Shown: piece by piece, positions 8,147 to 16,275 of the stretch
How positions within the stretch are numbered: the first letter of the stretch is position 1
Layout of the letters: each line of letters begins with the position of its first letter
From: Paraprevotella xylaniphila YIT 11841
GTDB taxonomy: Bacteria > Bacteroidota > Bacteroidia > Bacteroidales > Bacteroidaceae
Reading direction: 5' to 3'
Length of the DNA: 50,325 bases
NCBI RefSeq assembly: GCF_000205165.1
Contig: NZ_GL883809.1
Span: forward strand, 1-50,325
The notes under the pieces: model-generated
Told to the model about the DNA's origin: nothing
Databases searched by the model: none
The model's input: the letters and a program-made list of their open reading frames with translations, nothing else
Program-made: the position numbers and the translations under genes

Positions 8147-9582
8147 ACCCTTGTCTTTTTAAATTGTAAATACCATTTCATGAACATTCCTAATAAGAGT
8201 GCGGCCACCCCTCCCCCGACTGCGCAACCCAACACGTAGGACAACCCGAATCCTTCGGGAGCCACCAGTATATAGGTCGTACAGACAGCCGTCATGAACA
8301 ATGCCGGAAACAGGGTCACATAAAACGTCTTTCCTTTCCGCGCAAGCCATACGGTAACCGCCCATGACGTAAAGATAGACAAAGTTTGATTAAACCACGC
8401 AAAATAGCGCCACAATATATCAAAGTTGATATTCATTAACACTGCGGCGATGACAAACAAAGGCAATGAAATCATCAAGCGGCGCAAAATGGTGTCTTGC
8501 CTGTAATGCAGGAAATCGGAGGCTATCAGGCGTGCGCACCGGAAGGCCGTGTCGCCCGAAGTTATGGGAGCCGCCACCACACCGAGTATCGCCAACACGG
8601 CACCGGCCGTCCCCATCCAATCCTGGCAAATGGCATTGACCACAATGGCGGGATTGGATTTTCCCGACGGTGACATCAGTTCGGCCAACGCCTCATAACT
8701 GCCTGCAAACTTAATGGCCGCAGCCGCCCATATCAAAGCCACCACACCCTCGGTTATCATAGCACCGTAGAACACGCGCCGCCCCAATTTCTCGTTCTTC
8801 ATGCAACGCGCCATCATCGGGCTTTGGGTGGCATGAAAACCGCTGATAGCCCCGCAGGCTATCGTAATGAAAAGCATGGGAAATATGGAAAGGTTCTTAT
8901 CGGGATGATGGCTCTCGAAAGCCGACGTAATCTCGGGCATCCAACCGTCGTGGGTGAAAATGCCGACCAACACACCGACAGCCATAAACAACAAGGCCAC
9001 ACCGAAAAGGGGGTAGATACGTCCGATAAGGGTATCGATGGGCAACAAAGTAGCCAACACGTAATACACGAAAATCACAACGCTCCAAAACAAAGCGGAA
9101 CCCCATGCACCCCAGTCCCCGGTCATGGAAGCCAACAACCCGGCGGGCGTGGTGACAAATACCGTGCCGACCAAGACCATCAGAATCAGGGAAAAGACTC
9201 GCATCACCAGGCGGATGCCCGCCCCCAGTTCGTCGCCCACCACTTCGGGCAGACTGGCTCCGTTCTTCCGCAGGGAAATCATGCCGGACAGGTAGTCGTG
9301 CACCGCCCCGCCGAATATGCATCCGAACACAATCCACAAATAAGCCGCCGGCCCGTAAAGGATACCCAGAATCGCACCGAATATAGGTCCCGTCCCGGCA
9401 ATGTTCAGAAACTGGATGAGATAGACTTTCCACGTAGGCATCGGTGTATAATCCACACCGTCGGCCATCGTATAACAAGGTGTCTTTCGGGAGGTATCCA
9501 CCCCGAATACTCTTTCGACAAAGGCACCGTAGACCACATAGCCCAACACCAGTAGCACCAATGCCGTAGTGAATGTTATCAT
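8143..9582 (-). CDS. cstA: Carbon starvation protein CstA family transporter
   Basis: A 479-residue inner membrane carrier of the CstA/BtsT family, known to import peptides or pyruvate under carbon limitation. The family's hallmarks are present in order: an N-terminal helix with LGYVVYGAFVERVFGVD, then AGTGPIFGAILGILYGP, GAVHDYLSGMISLRKNG and SGFHATQSPMMARCM. More than ten hydrophobic segments are visible. It is shorter than E. coli CstA (about 700 residues) and lacks that protein's C-terminal extension, as is common for Bacteroidales members. Two small genes follow directly: one overlapping by 4 nt, and the next 1 nt further on. Confidence 0.93.
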   Translation of the reverse strand: MITFTTALVLLVLGYVVYGAFVERVFGVDTSRKTPCYTMADGVDYTPMPTWKVYLIQFLNIAGTGPIFGAILGILYGPAAYLWIVFGCIFGGAVHDYLSGMISLRKNGASLPEVVGDELGAGIRLVMRVFSLILMVLVGTVFVTTPAGLLASMTGDWGAWGSALFWSVVIFVYYVLATLLPIDTLIGRIYPLFGVALLFMAVGVLVGIFTHDGWMPEITSAFESHHPDKNLSIFPMLFITIACGAISGFHATQSPMMARCMKNEKLGRRVFYGAMITEGVVALIWAAAAIKFAGSYEALAELMSPSGKSNPAIVVNAICQDWMGTAGAVLAILGVVAAPITSGDTAFRCARLIASDFLHYRQDTILRRLMISLPLFVIAAVLMNINFDILWRYFAWFNQTLSIFTSWAVTVWLARKGKTFYVTLFPALFMTAVCTTYILVAPEGFGLSYVLGCAVGGGVAALLLGMFMKWYLQFKKTRV

Positions 9583-9605
9583 ATCAGGTTATCAATTAAA
9601 TCACG

Positions 9606-9613
9606 CAAAAATA
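9606..9613 (-). promoter_or_regulatory. Candidate -7 box for cstA
   Basis: Minus-strand TATTTTTG fits TAnnTTTG and lies 24 nt before the cstA ATG. No TTTG is seen at the -33 distance, so the call is weak. Confidence 0.3.
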
Positions 9614-9652
9614 ATAAATTGTATCGTAAACCATGGCATTTGTCCCCGAAAC

Positions 9653-9684
9653 TTTCATTTTATACCCCGAAAAGCTTAACTTTG
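9653..9684 (+). promoter_or_regulatory. Promoter of the 9711 operon
   Basis: TTTC (9653-9656), 20 nt, then TAACTTTG (9677-9684) matches the Bacteroidota promoter pattern. Transcription would start near 9691, which rules out an ATG at 9633 and supports the ATG at 9711. Confidence 0.6.
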
Positions 9685-9710
9685 CACCTGATAAAGCTGC
9701 ATACACCTAC

Positions 9711-11426
9711 ATGAAAAGATATATCTTCTCCTTATATATATGTGTCACCGGCTGCCTGGCAGCAATGGCCACGCAACGTTTCGATTCACTCTCCTCCCCA
9801 AAACGGGAAACCCGGGCCGTGTGGTTGACCACGTTCAGCAGTTTGGACTGGCCGAAAAACAAAGCGGACTCCCCGGCCGGCATCAAGGCACAACAGGATG
9901 AACTGTGCCATATACTCGACCGGCTCAAAGAAGTGAACATCAACACCGTGCTGCTCCAGACCCGGGTGAGGGGAAGTGTCATCTACCCTTCGGCCATAGA
10001 GCCGTGGGATGGCTGCCTGACCGGCACCCCGGGACATGCGCCGGGATACGACCCCTTGGCCTTTGCCGTCCGGGAATGCCACAAACGGGGGATGGAGCTG
10101 CATGCGTGGCTTGTAGCCATACCTTGTTTCAAGGCATCCGCTGCCACACGCACGGGAAACCGTTCCGTACTGAAAACCCATCCCAAACTTTGCGTACGCC
10201 ACGGAGACAGTTGGTATCTCGACCCGGGACAACCGGAGACCGCCGACTATCTGGCTTCCCTCTGCCGTGAAATAGCTACAAACTATGACGTGGACGGCAT
10301 CCATTTCGACTATATCCGTTATCCGGAAAACGCGGCAAAATTCAACGACGCGGCTTCTTACCGCAAATACGGCAAGAGGCAAAACAAGGCCGACTGGCGC
10401 CGCGACAACATGACCCGTTGTGTACGGGTGATGTACCGGGCCGTGAAAGCAGCCAAGCCCTGGGTCAAGGTCAGCTCTTCGCCCGTGGGCAAGTTCAGCG
10501 ACCTGAGCCGCTATCCGTCCTATAACTGGAATGCCTACGCTGCCGTGTATCAGGATGCACAGGGTTGGTTGCGTGAAGGAATACAAGACATGCTGTTCCC
10601 GATGATGTACTTCCGGGGCAATCATTTCTACCCTTTCGCCATCGACTGGAAGGAAAACGACTACGGCCGGCCGGTCGTCCCGGGATTGGGCATCTACTTC
10701 CTCAGTCCACAAGAAAAGGACTGGCCGTTGGAGGATATTACCCGCGAGTTGTATTTCACACGCTCTTTAGACCTCGGGGGGCAGGCATTCTTCCGTTACG
10801 CGTATCTGAACGACAACCACAAAGGCTTGTTTGATTTCCTGAAAGACGTATATTACCCCTTCCCGGCCCTGCCATCGGCTTGTAACAGCCTGGACAGTAT
10901 CCCGCCGGAACGTCCGGAAAATTTGCACAAAAGCCGGGAAGCGCAAACGTATGTGCTCCGATGGTCGCCGTCTGTCGATAACCGATGCGGAAAAGATGTG
11001 AGATACAACGTGTACGCTTCACGGACCTCTCCCGTGGACATCGCTTCCGCACGGAACCTTATCGCCGTGAATGTGGATTCTTGCAGCCTTCCCGTCAACG
11101 GGGAATTCTGCACCCTCAACGGCATCAGTTTCGCAGTAACGGCCATAGACCGTTTCGGAAATGAAAGCGAACCGGCACAGCTCCCGTCCGGATGGTCCGG
11201 CAGACCGGACTTCCCAAGGCGATTCCTTCCCCACGACTCGCAGACCTTGGACATCCCTGAACAGGACAGCCCTTACGTAGCGGTTGTAGATGCGTACGGG
11301 CGCATCGTCAGTACGGCACCTTACAGCCGCCGTGTCCGTATCGGGCATTTAGCCAAAGGGCTGTATGAAATCAGGACCTTGGCCAAGAAAGGACGCTCAA
11401 AACACATCGGATATTTTATCAAATAA
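9711..11426 (+). CDS. GHL10 family (DUF187-like) glycoside-hydrolase-like secreted protein
   Basis: A 571-residue exported protein. The start at 9711 follows a good promoter and opens a signal sequence (MKRYIFSLYICVTGC); VTGC also fits a lipobox, so it may be a lipoprotein with Cys15 as the anchor. The mature part begins RETRAVWLTTFSSLDWPKN, the typical start of the GHL10 TIM-barrel family (PF02638), and continues with HAWLVAIPCF and DVDGIHFDYIRYPE, where acidic residues sit at barrel strand ends. A fibronectin-III-like segment follows at about residues 410-500, then a short C-terminal beta domain. Related proteins are thought to act on glycans, perhaps peptidoglycan-linked, but the substrate is not established. 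The DUF2007 gene follows 13 bp later. Confidence 0.85.
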   Translation: MKRYIFSLYICVTGCLAAMATQRFDSLSSPKRETRAVWLTTFSSLDWPKNKADSPAGIKAQQDELCHILDRLKEVNINTVLLQTRVRGSVIYPSAIEPWDGCLTGTPGHAPGYDPLAFAVRECHKRGMELHAWLVAIPCFKASAATRTGNRSVLKTHPKLCVRHGDSWYLDPGQPETADYLASLCREIATNYDVDGIHFDYIRYPENAAKFNDAASYRKYGKRQNKADWRRDNMTRCVRVMYRAVKAAKPWVKVSSSPVGKFSDLSRYPSYNWNAYAAVYQDAQGWLREGIQDMLFPMMYFRGNHFYPFAIDWKENDYGRPVVPGLGIYFLSPQEKDWPLEDITRELYFTRSLDLGGQAFFRYAYLNDNHKGLFDFLKDVYYPFPALPSACNSLDSIPPERPENLHKSREAQTYVLRWSPSVDNRCGKDVRYNVYASRTSPVDIASARNLIAVNVDSCSLPVNGEFCTLNGISFAVTAIDRFGNESEPAQLPSGWSGRPDFPRRFLPHDSQTLDIPEQDSPYVAVVDAYGRIVSTAPYSRRVRIGHLAKGLYEIRTLAKKGRSKHIGYFIK

Positions 11427-11439
11427 ATTCGACCGTCTT

Positions 11440-11889
11440 ATGAAAACAGTCAGACTTATCACCTGTGACGGAGCCTTTCAAGCCCGTTTGATTCAGGGGG
11501 CGTTGGAAAACGAAGGCATCGCCTCCGTCCTGCACAACGAAAACACGTCCAACATCCTGCGCGGATTCACTCCCACGATTTCCGGAGTGGATATTTTCGT
11601 GTATGAAGACGACTATGAACGTGCCATGGCCCTGCTCGAACGCAACCAGATGATACCGGAACAATTAAAATACTGTCCCTGCTGCCATTCGCCCTACATC
11701 AAGTTCGTATTGAAAAAGTCTCATAGTTTCAGGGCGTTCATGGCCGCCATATTCAGTATCCTGGCCGGCGCACCTCCGGGCACGACGCATTGGGAATATG
11801 TATGCAAAGACTGTGGGGCGCATTTTGAAACGCCCACAGCACGACAAAGGAAAGAGACACAAGACACCACCACACCCGACACAAAATGA
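11440..11889 (+). CDS. DUF2007-type protein with zinc ribbon
   Basis: A 149-residue cytosolic protein. Residues 1-75 (TVRLITCDGAFQARLIQGAL onward, with GVDIFVYEDDYERAMALL) match the DUF2007 fold, a ferredoxin-like module proposed for signalling. The C-terminal half has two CxxC knuckles (CPCCHSPY and CKDCGAHFE), which probably bind zinc. The ATG at 11440, 13 bp after the GHL10 stop, begins exactly at the domain; an upstream in-frame start would overlap the previous gene by about 60 bp and is not favoured. Its stop overlaps the next start by ATGA. Function unknown. Confidence 0.8.
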   Translation: MKTVRLITCDGAFQARLIQGALENEGIASVLHNENTSNILRGFTPTISGVDIFVYEDDYERAMALLERNQMIPEQLKYCPCCHSPYIKFVLKKSHSFRAFMAAIFSILAGAPPGTTHWEYVCKDCGAHFETPTARQRKETQDTTTPDTK

Positions 11890-12395
11890 ACATCAGACCT
11901 GCACAATCCTCCGATATGCCCGGCATCATGGGCATATTCGACCACGCCCGAAAATTTATGAGAGCTAACGGCAACCCTCACCAATGGACAGACGGTTATC
12001 CTTCGGAAGAGCTCATAGAAACGGAAATCCGCCACGGACACTGCTTCGTCTGCGAAAACGAAACGGACGGCATGGTAGCCACATTTTGCTTTTCGGTGGG
12101 AAACGACCCTACCTATTCCCATATCGAAGGGAAATGGCTGAACGAGGCGCCATACGGTGTGATTCACCGCCTGGCATCCAACGGAAAGGCCAAAGGCGTC
12201 GCCCGGCAATGCATCGCATGGTGTTTTGCCCAGCACCACAATTTACGCGCAGACACCCACGCCGACAACCTCATCATGCAAAAGCTACTGAAGGCCAACG
12301 GATTCCATGAATGCGGCATCATCTACACCCGCGAGTCGCCGCGCATCGCTTATCAAAAGGTCACGGATGCCGCTCCATCCGGACTCCAAGCATAA
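11886..12395 (+). CDS. GNAT family N-acetyltransferase
   Basis: A 169-residue acyl-CoA-dependent acetyltransferase of the GNAT fold. It starts with the usual first strand and helix (NIRPAQSSDMPGIMGIFDHA), has a central strand with bulge near ATFCFSVGN, the acetyl-CoA loop region RLASNGKAKGVARQC, and the C-terminal NLIMQKLLKANGFHECGII block seen in small-molecule acetyltransferases. It overlaps the DUF2007 gene by 4 nt, so the two are translationally coupled. The final 43 nt overlap the convergent MGMT-like gene. The substrate cannot be predicted. Confidence 0.9.
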   Translation: MNIRPAQSSDMPGIMGIFDHARKFMRANGNPHQWTDGYPSEELIETEIRHGHCFVCENETDGMVATFCFSVGNDPTYSHIEGKWLNEAPYGVIHRLASNGKAKGVARQCIAWCFAQHHNLRADTHADNLIMQKLLKANGFHECGIIYTRESPRIAYQKVTDAAPSGLQA

Positions 12396-12679
12396 CGCCG
12401 CATATCCACGTTTCCGTTTCTTCTGAAAGCCACACCTTCGGCTTCCAACAATGCCTTCTGTTCCGGCCAGGACGGGACAAGCCGTCCACAGCCATTCACC
12501 ACCCGGTGGCAGGGAAGGCCGAGCGCATCCGGTACGTTACGCAAAGCCCTACCGACCCAACGGGCATGTTGGGGAAAGCCGACCAAAACGGCAATTTGCT
12601 TATAGGTTGCCACCCGACCGACCGGAATCTCTTTCACGATGCCATACACATCCTGATAAAAAAGGGAAGCATCTACCAT
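12353..12679 (-). CDS. MGMT-family single-domain protein with active-site PCHR
   Basis: A 108-residue protein equal to the C-terminal DNA-binding domain of O6-alkylguanine-DNA alkyltransferases. It has the helix-turn-helix part (GRVATYKQIAVLVGFPQHAR), the arginine finger region (ARWVGRALRN) and the active-site motif PCHRVV. Alkyltransferase-like (ATL) proteins of this length usually have Trp or another residue in place of that Cys; here Cys is kept, so transfer of an alkyl group is possible, though the N-terminal domain of Ada/Ogt is absent. It starts 42 bp after the GH3 gene and may share its transcript. Its 3' end overlaps the convergent GNAT gene. Confidence 0.88.
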   Translation of the reverse strand: MVDASLFYQDVYGIVKEIPVGRVATYKQIAVLVGFPQHARWVGRALRNVPDALGLPCHRVVNGCGRLVPSWPEQKALLEAEGVAFRRNGNVDMRRYAWSPDGAASVTF

Positions 12680-12721
12680 GCCATCTGCAACTGTTATCTG
12701 ATATTATCTGATGTTTCACTC

Positions 12722-14920
12722 TCACAATAAAGTGTACGATACAGCATCCACGTCCCTGCTGTTCGTTCCCACCATGAAGGTGAAGTCGCCTTTCTCCACC
12801 ACAAAATTCATCCGATTGTCGTAAAAGCCTAATTGCTCATCGGTAATATCAAACACGACCTCCTTGCCCTCTCCCGGCTTCAAGGCTATTTTCTCAAAGC
12901 CCTTCAGTTCTTTGACCGGACGGGTTATAGAGGCAGACTCATCCCTCACATACAATTGTACGACCTCCTCTCCCTCATAACGTCCAGTGTTCTTCACTTC
13001 CACTCTCACACGGGCGTGCACCTTCCCGCCATCGCCCGGAAGCACCTTTAGGGCCGAATACTCAAAAGTGGTATAAGACAGGCCGAACGCAAAAGGGAAG
13101 GCCGGTTCGGAAGGTATGTCAATGTACTTGGCACACCACCCGCTGCTCGCATAAGGACGTCCCGTACTCTTATATTGGTAATACAAAGGAAGCTGTCCCT
13201 GATGCGTAGGAAAGGTCATCGGCAATTTACCGGAAGGATTATAATCTCCCCACAACACGTTGCAAATGGCCGGTCCGGCCTCGCTACCCAACCACCACGT
13301 ACACAAAATAGCCGGAGCCTGCTGACGCACCTCGTTGAAAATCACGGGGCGACCGCACATCATCAATACAATCACCGGCTTACCCGCCTTTACCAATTCC
13401 GTCACCAACCGCTGCTGCTGTTCCGGAATGGATATGTTTCCTTTAGAAGTCATCTCTCCACTTTCCCAAGCACGCTCGCCCATGGCCACGACAACAACAT
13501 CAGCACGTCGGGCAGCCTTTAGCGTTCCTTTTAAATCCTTAATTTCATTACTTTCCAAATCATAGCCCTCGTGAAAGTCTACTTCCACACCACGCTTTTG
13601 CATGGCTTCGTAAAGTGTTACCACCTTACTCTCGTCGGCACACGTCCATGAGCCGCACATGTCTTTCTGCGACTTTGACAAACCACCAATCAACGCCACG
13701 CGCCTCACCGATGAAGCCAAAGGCAACACTGCCCCCTCGTTCTTGAGCAACACCACAGAGCGCTCTGCCATATAGCGTGCCTCCCGGCGCGACCGTTCCG
13801 ACCCGATGACGGTACGCTCCCGTTCTTCATTGCAATAACGGAAAGGGTCGTCAAACAAACCCAACTTATATTTCTGTTCCAAAATACGGCGGACAGCATC
13901 GTCCAGCAAAGCCTCCGGCACTTTCTTTTCTCGAACCAAATCCGCCAAGTTCCGGGCATAACATTCCGACACCATCTCCATATCCAAACCTGCCGTGATG
14001 GCCTTGTTGGCGGCTTCCTTCTGATCCTTGGCATAACGATGGTTCACCATCTCTCCCACAGAACCCCAATCGGACACAACAAATCCTTGGAAACCCCACT
14101 TTTCTTTCAAGAGACCACGCAGCAAATCTTCGTTACCGGTACACGGGCGATTCTCGAAATCATTGAACGCACTCATGACCGTGCCCGCTCCGGCTTCTAC
14201 ACCAGCCTTGTAGGGCGGCATATAGAAATTGGCAAAATGCCCCCAAGACATGTCCACACTGTTATAATCCTTTCCGGCCACCGCCGCACCGTAACCCACA
14301 AAATGCTTGATACAAGCCAAAATCGTACTGTCGGCCGACAAGTCGTCACCTTGCAAACCACGTACACGGGCAGCGGCCACTTTGGCACCATAATACGGAT
14401 CTTCGCCCGCCCCCTCCATGACACGTCCCCAACGGGCATCCCAACTGATATCCACCATCGGGGCAAACGTCCAATGCAGCCCGGCTGCCGCAGCCTCCCG
14501 TGCGGAACACCGCGCCCCCATCTTGATAGCCTCCAAATCGAAACTTGCCGCCTCAGCCAATGGCAACGGGAAGCCGGTGCGAAAACCATGTATCACATCC
14601 AATCCGAAAAGCAAAGGAATCTTCAAACGGGATTTCATCGCCGCTTCCTGATATTTACGGGTCTCTGCCGCACCGGACACGTTCAGCATGGAACCCAACA
14701 AACCTCTACTGATATCCGTCGTACGGCTCAACTGTGTATTATCCGGCCCCGTGGCAAAACCTCCTGCACACTGGCTCAACTGTCCAATCTTCTCTTCCAA
14801 CGTCATCTTCTTCAAAAGGGAAGATACAAAACGGTTCATACTCTCATCATCCTCTGCCGCACGCAGCCCTGAAGGCCATAAAAGCCCAACACAACATATT
14901 GCATAAAAAAGAGTTTTCAT
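12722..14920 (-). CDS. bglX: GH3 beta-glucosidase, BglX-like, periplasmic
   Basis: A 732-residue secreted glycoside hydrolase that releases terminal beta-linked glucose (or xylose) from oligosaccharides. A signal peptide (FYAICCVGLLWPSGLRAAED) precedes the GH3 N-terminal TIM barrel (MTLEEKIGQLSQ, HGFRTGFPLPLA, CIKHFVGYGA). The nucleophile Asp is in the motif GFVVSDWGSV. The alpha/beta sandwich domain follows (VVLLKNEGAVLPL, GERAWESGEM, with Glu candidates for acid/base), and a C-terminal fibronectin-III-like domain (VKNTGRYEGEEVVQLYV). Length and domain order match E. coli BglX and Bacteroides homologues. Beta-glucosidase is the safest name, but GH3 specificity is variable. Confidence 0.92.
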   Translation of the reverse strand: MKTLFYAICCVGLLWPSGLRAAEDDESMNRFVSSLLKKMTLEEKIGQLSQCAGGFATGPDNTQLSRTTDISRGLLGSMLNVSGAAETRKYQEAAMKSRLKIPLLFGLDVIHGFRTGFPLPLAEAASFDLEAIKMGARCSAREAAAAGLHWTFAPMVDISWDARWGRVMEGAGEDPYYGAKVAAARVRGLQGDDLSADSTILACIKHFVGYGAAVAGKDYNSVDMSWGHFANFYMPPYKAGVEAGAGTVMSAFNDFENRPCTGNEDLLRGLLKEKWGFQGFVVSDWGSVGEMVNHRYAKDQKEAANKAITAGLDMEMVSECYARNLADLVREKKVPEALLDDAVRRILEQKYKLGLFDDPFRYCNEERERTVIGSERSRREARYMAERSVVLLKNEGAVLPLASSVRRVALIGGLSKSQKDMCGSWTCADESKVVTLYEAMQKRGVEVDFHEGYDLESNEIKDLKGTLKAARRADVVVVAMGERAWESGEMTSKGNISIPEQQQRLVTELVKAGKPVIVLMMCGRPVIFNEVRQQAPAILCTWWLGSEAGPAICNVLWGDYNPSGKLPMTFPTHQGQLPLYYQYKSTGRPYASSGWCAKYIDIPSEPAFPFAFGLSYTTFEYSALKVLPGDGGKVHARVRVEVKNTGRYEGEEVVQLYVRDESASITRPVKELKGFEKIALKPGEGKEVVFDITDEQLGFYDNRMNFVVEKGDFTFMVGTNSRDVDAVSYTLL

Positions 14921-15021
14921 ATCATTTTGTCATTATATACACACTATCTATAAAAATTATTGAAGAAAGAATGGTTCACCGTATTCCCACGAAAATAAAA
15001 ATCTTTTTGTCCACGATAAAT

Positions 15022-16245
15022 TCATGTTTTACCCCCGTCCCTCCCTCCTTTGGGAAACACCCACAACGCCGCCCGGTAATGTACGGACGGGGACACCGGA
15101 GCCAACGGCAGATATCCCCTAAGCAACTTTCCTCCGGACAAGCGTAACGAGTGCGTTTCTTCACATCGGCAGTGCTCCGACCACAACCGCCCCGCTTCCT
15201 TCTCATAGTCTATCACAAAACGCGCTTCCGAAGAGGGAGCCAGGAAAGAAGCCAAATCGACAGAAACTTGTCCCATCGTGCGGCGCAAGTTGATTTCCAC
15301 ACAAGGATGCACACACAGGTATTCGGCCCCCGGTACACGGCACAACATCATATCCACACCCAGGTGGCCGCTGTAGCCGTTGCCCAACCAACCTGCCAAA
15401 TATTGCGTAACGGCCCTTTTCAACGTCTGCCATAAAGGCAAAGGAACCCTATCGGTCAACCAACGCACCTTATCCTCTTCGGAAGCCACCCAATTCCCGG
15501 CATACGTGCCGCGTGCGGTGGTCAGGAAAACCGAAAGCCCCGTATACCTCACGATTCCGGTACCGTCGGCATAAAATTCCATGGCAAAATCCGACACCTT
15601 ATCATATACAGGCTCTACGATTACCCCGCCTTGTTCACGAAGCTGACGCAGACACCAACCCGAAAGCTGCGGCGCATAACCTCCCCGCCCCAAACGCAAG
15701 CCCTTTCCGCTGCCCGACCACGGTGCCTTCAATAGGGTTTCGGGATATTGCCGCATCCTTCGGATGATGTCCTGTTCGCCGGTACAGTAATAAGAAACGC
15801 CACAAAGCCTATCCCTCCACTCCTGCCCCAAATCCGAATCGGGGCTGCATAAATAAGCCAACATGTCCACGGCATGACGGCGGTTCGACAGCTCACGGTA
15901 ACGCGCCAAACGCGCTTCATCGGGCAAACGGCTTCTGTCCGCACCGCCCGTCAACAGACGTTGCACCATCAATGGGCTCCATCCCCAAGGGGCGACGTCG
16001 GCATCCGAAGGCAAGCCGTCGCGCCCGACCCATCTCACTTCCGGACAAATCCCGCCGGTTCCTTCCGCCCAACACCGGGCAACCTCCACCGAGTCCACGC
16101 ACACGGCATCCCCCGTCTGCGCCCACCATACGGGCAATGCCGAAAGGTCGTCGGCCATCTTCCGTGCCGAAGCCGGGGGGATGAAATACGGACTGGGGCA
16201 GGCCAACGCCAGGTCGTTCTCGGGATTGAATATATGCAAGGTCAT
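15022..16245 (-). CDS. Uncharacterised ATP-grasp-like protein
   Basis: A 407-residue cytosolic protein (no signal peptide). I do not recognise a named enzyme, but the middle and C-terminal parts show ATP-grasp hallmarks in order: a strand and glycine-rich loop LLKAPWSGSGKGLRLG (about residue 192), an adenine-contacting strand IVEPVYDKVSDFAMEFY, GYSGHLGVDMMLC, and the metal-binding CVEINLRRTMG. The N-terminus MTLHIFNPENDLALA is distinctive and would be the pre-ATP-grasp domain. ATP-grasp enzymes join a carboxylate to an amine or similar nucleophile through an acyl phosphate; the substrates here are unknown. It begins 30 bp after the GH43 gene on the same strand and probably shares its transcript. 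Confidence 0.75.
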   Translation of the reverse strand: MTLHIFNPENDLALACPSPYFIPPASARKMADDLSALPVWWAQTGDAVCVDSVEVARCWAEGTGGICPEVRWVGRDGLPSDADVAPWGWSPLMVQRLLTGGADRSRLPDEARLARYRELSNRRHAVDMLAYLCSPDSDLGQEWRDRLCGVSYYCTGEQDIIRRMRQYPETLLKAPWSGSGKGLRLGRGGYAPQLSGWCLRQLREQGGVIVEPVYDKVSDFAMEFYADGTGIVRYTGLSVFLTTARGTYAGNWVASEEDKVRWLTDRVPLPLWQTLKRAVTQYLAGWLGNGYSGHLGVDMMLCRVPGAEYLCVHPCVEINLRRTMGQVSVDLASFLAPSSEARFVIDYEKEAGRLWSEHCRCEETHSLRLSGGKLLRGYLPLAPVSPSVHYRAALWVFPKGGRDGGKT

Positions 16246-16275
16246 GGAGGAGAATGAAGAACAAGACCCGGACTT

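Noticed and set aside
9633-9710. Earlier start codon for the GHL10 protein
   Set aside because: It lies upstream of the probable promoter (9653-9684) and would put 26 residues before a good signal peptide.
9786-10712. 308-codon minus-strand frame inside the GHL10 gene
   Set aside because: Shadow of the coding frame on the other strand, which has a promoter, signal peptide and family motifs.
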